Assembly: GCF_006715285.1 (NCBI RefSeq)
Contig: NZ_VFMX01000001.1
Location: forward strand, 1,984,001 to 2,048,000
Source of the DNA: Arthrobacter sp. SLBN-83
Lineage (GTDB): Bacteria; Actinomycetota; Actinomycetes; Actinomycetales; Micrococcaceae
Reading direction: 5' to 3'
Length of the DNA stretch: 64,000 nt
Shown one piece after another: positions 62,897-64,000 of the stretch. The notes under the pieces were generated by a model. The model saw only the letters and a list, made by a program, of their open reading frames with translations. It was not told where the DNA came from and made no database searches. Within the stretch, counting starts at the first letter, position 1, and the number at the start of each line of letters is the position of its first letter. A program made the position numbers and the translations under genes.

Positions 62897-64000
62897 TTAG
62901 CCGTTTCCTTTGCCGTTGTTGCCGTTTCCGTTGCCATTGCTGGTCGGGGCGGGCGCCGGCGCCTGCGTGGCAGGAGCCTGCGTTGCCTGCGGGGCCGGAA
63001 CGGGAGCCTGGGTGGTCTGGGGAGTGGTCCTGCCAGGCGAAGGCGAGGTAGTGGTTGTGCCGTTGATCATGTTGCTCGGCGGGGCAGGGAACGGGTTGGT
63101 CCCATAGGCCGGAGCAATCTTGGCCATGTAGCTGGAGAACATGGGGCCCGCGATCATGTAGCCGTCAATGCCCTGGTAGAACTTACCGTTTACCGTGATG
63201 TTCTGCCCGGCGCGGTCCTGGGCGCCCAAGGGATCGCCGAACCAGGCGGCGGTAGCGAGGCCGGTGGTGTGGCCAACAACCCAGGTGGACCCGTTGTTGT
63301 TGGAAGTACCGGTCTTGGCGCCGATGGGGAAGGCCGTGGTGGTGGAAATCCGGGGCCGAATCAGCGAACCTGACCCCTTGTTGAGAACCTGCTCCAGCGC
63401 ATAGTTGACTCCGCGGGCAACCTCCGGCTTGATGGCATCGCGGCAACTGCTGGATTGTGCCGGCAACTGCTTGCCCGTGGCGTCGACAACCGAGGTGATG
63501 GCGATCGGTTCACAGTACTTGCCGTCGTTCGCGAACGTGGCGAAGGCGCTGGCCATGGTCAGCGGTGAGGTCTGAGTGGAACCCAGCAGGTTTCCAAGGG
63601 TCATCATGTTCACCTTGGGATTCGGTTCACTGCCATCGGCCGAAGGCAAACCACTGTGGAGTCCAACCGCATCAACGATCTTCTGGATTCCACAGAAGTC
63701 CAACTGCGCCGCTGAAGCAAACGTGACGGTGTTGATGGAGTTGTAGAGGCCCTCCAGGACGGTCAGCGGCTTGTACCACTGCGGCTCCGCGTTCTGCAGG
63801 TCGTCCGTGGCATCCAAGCCGGCGTTCTTCTGGGCGGTGCTGTAGGCGCCCTGTACTTTGCCGCAGGTGTTTTTCCACGGGTAGCCGATGGGGTAGACGC
63901 GCTGGGCCGCGTTGACCATAGTGTTCATGGTCTTGCCTTCATTCAGCCACTCCGCGAAGGTGAACGGCTTCATGGTGGAACCAGGCTGCGCACCGCCCAT
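62897..64000 (-). CDS. Class A penicillin-binding protein, C-terminal transpeptidase part (cut by window end)
   Basis: The C-terminal 367 residues of a bifunctional peptidoglycan synthase; the glycosyltransferase domain and start lie beyond 64000. The transpeptidase motifs are present: SxxK in GSTMKPF (at the window edge), SxN in LYNSINTVTF, and KTGT in GAKTGTSN. The tail is a Thr/Pro/Ala/Gln-rich stretch ending in Gly-Asn repeats (NGNGNGNNGKGNG), typical of extracellular actinobacterial PonA-like proteins. It acts outside the membrane, cross-linking cell wall. It lies immediately upstream of the metallophosphoesterase. Confidence 0.93.
   Translation of the reverse strand: MGGAQPGSTMKPFTFAEWLNEGKTMNTMVNAAQRVYPIGYPWKNTCGKVQGAYSTAQKNAGLDATDDLQNAEPQWYKPLTVLEGLYNSINTVTFASAAQLDFCGIQKIVDAVGLHSGLPSADGSEPNPKVNMMTLGNLLGSTQTSPLTMASAFATFANDGKYCEPIAITSVVDATGKQLPAQSSSCRDAIKPEVARGVNYALEQVLNKGSGSLIRPRISTTTAFPIGAKTGTSNNNGSTWVVGHTTGLATAAWFGDPLGAQDRAGQNITVNGKFYQGIDGYMIAGPMFSSYMAKIAPAYGTNPFPAPPSNMINGTTTTSPSPGRTTPQTTQAPVPAPQATQAPATQAPAPAPTSNGNGNGNNGKGNG

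Overview
The window is a 64 kb, GC-rich chromosomal stretch from an actinobacterium. Gene content and order fit the Micrococcaceae (Arthrobacter/Pseudarthrobacter type): a homodimeric AceE, a DUF222/HNH protein, ANTAR and HspR-like regulators, a free-standing LigD polymerase domain, a 46-bp palindromic element typical of these genomes, and frequent GTG/TTG starts behind strong GGAGG-like sites. No phage, plasmid or insertion sequence is visible. Both ends cut genes: a fatty acid desaturase on the left and a class A penicillin-binding protein on the right.

Layout. 1-18.7 kb is a mixed housekeeping, stress and carbohydrate block: a metal exporter with its ArsR sensor, a lone receiver, a GAF-ANTAR protein, adk, a sugar-nucleotide-type SDR, a secreted subtilase, a PAP2 phosphatase, an HspR-like/Hsp20/DnaJ module, a GH1 glucosidase, an App1-like protein, a DUF72 protein, a GH15 trehalase/glucoamylase, a HAD phosphatase and a zinc alcohol dehydrogenase. 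18.7-50.6 kb is dominated by purine and ureide catabolism. An apparent operon runs malic enzyme, malate synthase, a DUF6986 aldolase-like protein and ureidoglycine aminohydrolase, with a divergent IclR regulator. Beside it lie a urate/xanthine permease and uricase, then 8-oxoguanine deaminase, and then an operon of guanine deaminase-type enzyme, AzgA-type permease, XdhC, FAD subunit and a fused Fe-S/molybdenum xanthine dehydrogenase. A MobA-like cytidylyltransferase and an NCS1 permease/racemase/SDR set follow. Together these take purine bases through xanthine and urate toward allantoin, and turn the glyoxylate from ureide breakdown into malate and pyruvate. HIU hydrolase, OHCU decarboxylase, allantoinase and allantoicase are not in the window. 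Several promoters in this block carry related IclR-like inverted repeats.

50.6-64 kb holds asparaginase, a polytopic sulfite-oxidase-like enzyme, purD-purC, tRNA-Pro(CGG), a heterodimeric ABC exporter, a metallophosphoesterase and the PBP. Between purC and the tRNA is the most unusual element: an XRE regulator with a long TPR-like C-terminal part, divergent from a 74-residue secreted peptide precursor. The precursor carries the same octapeptide (VGNWPDPA) twice, once internally and once at its very C terminus. This has the architecture of an RRNPP-type peptide-pheromone/receptor pair, well known in Firmicutes but little described in actinobacteria.
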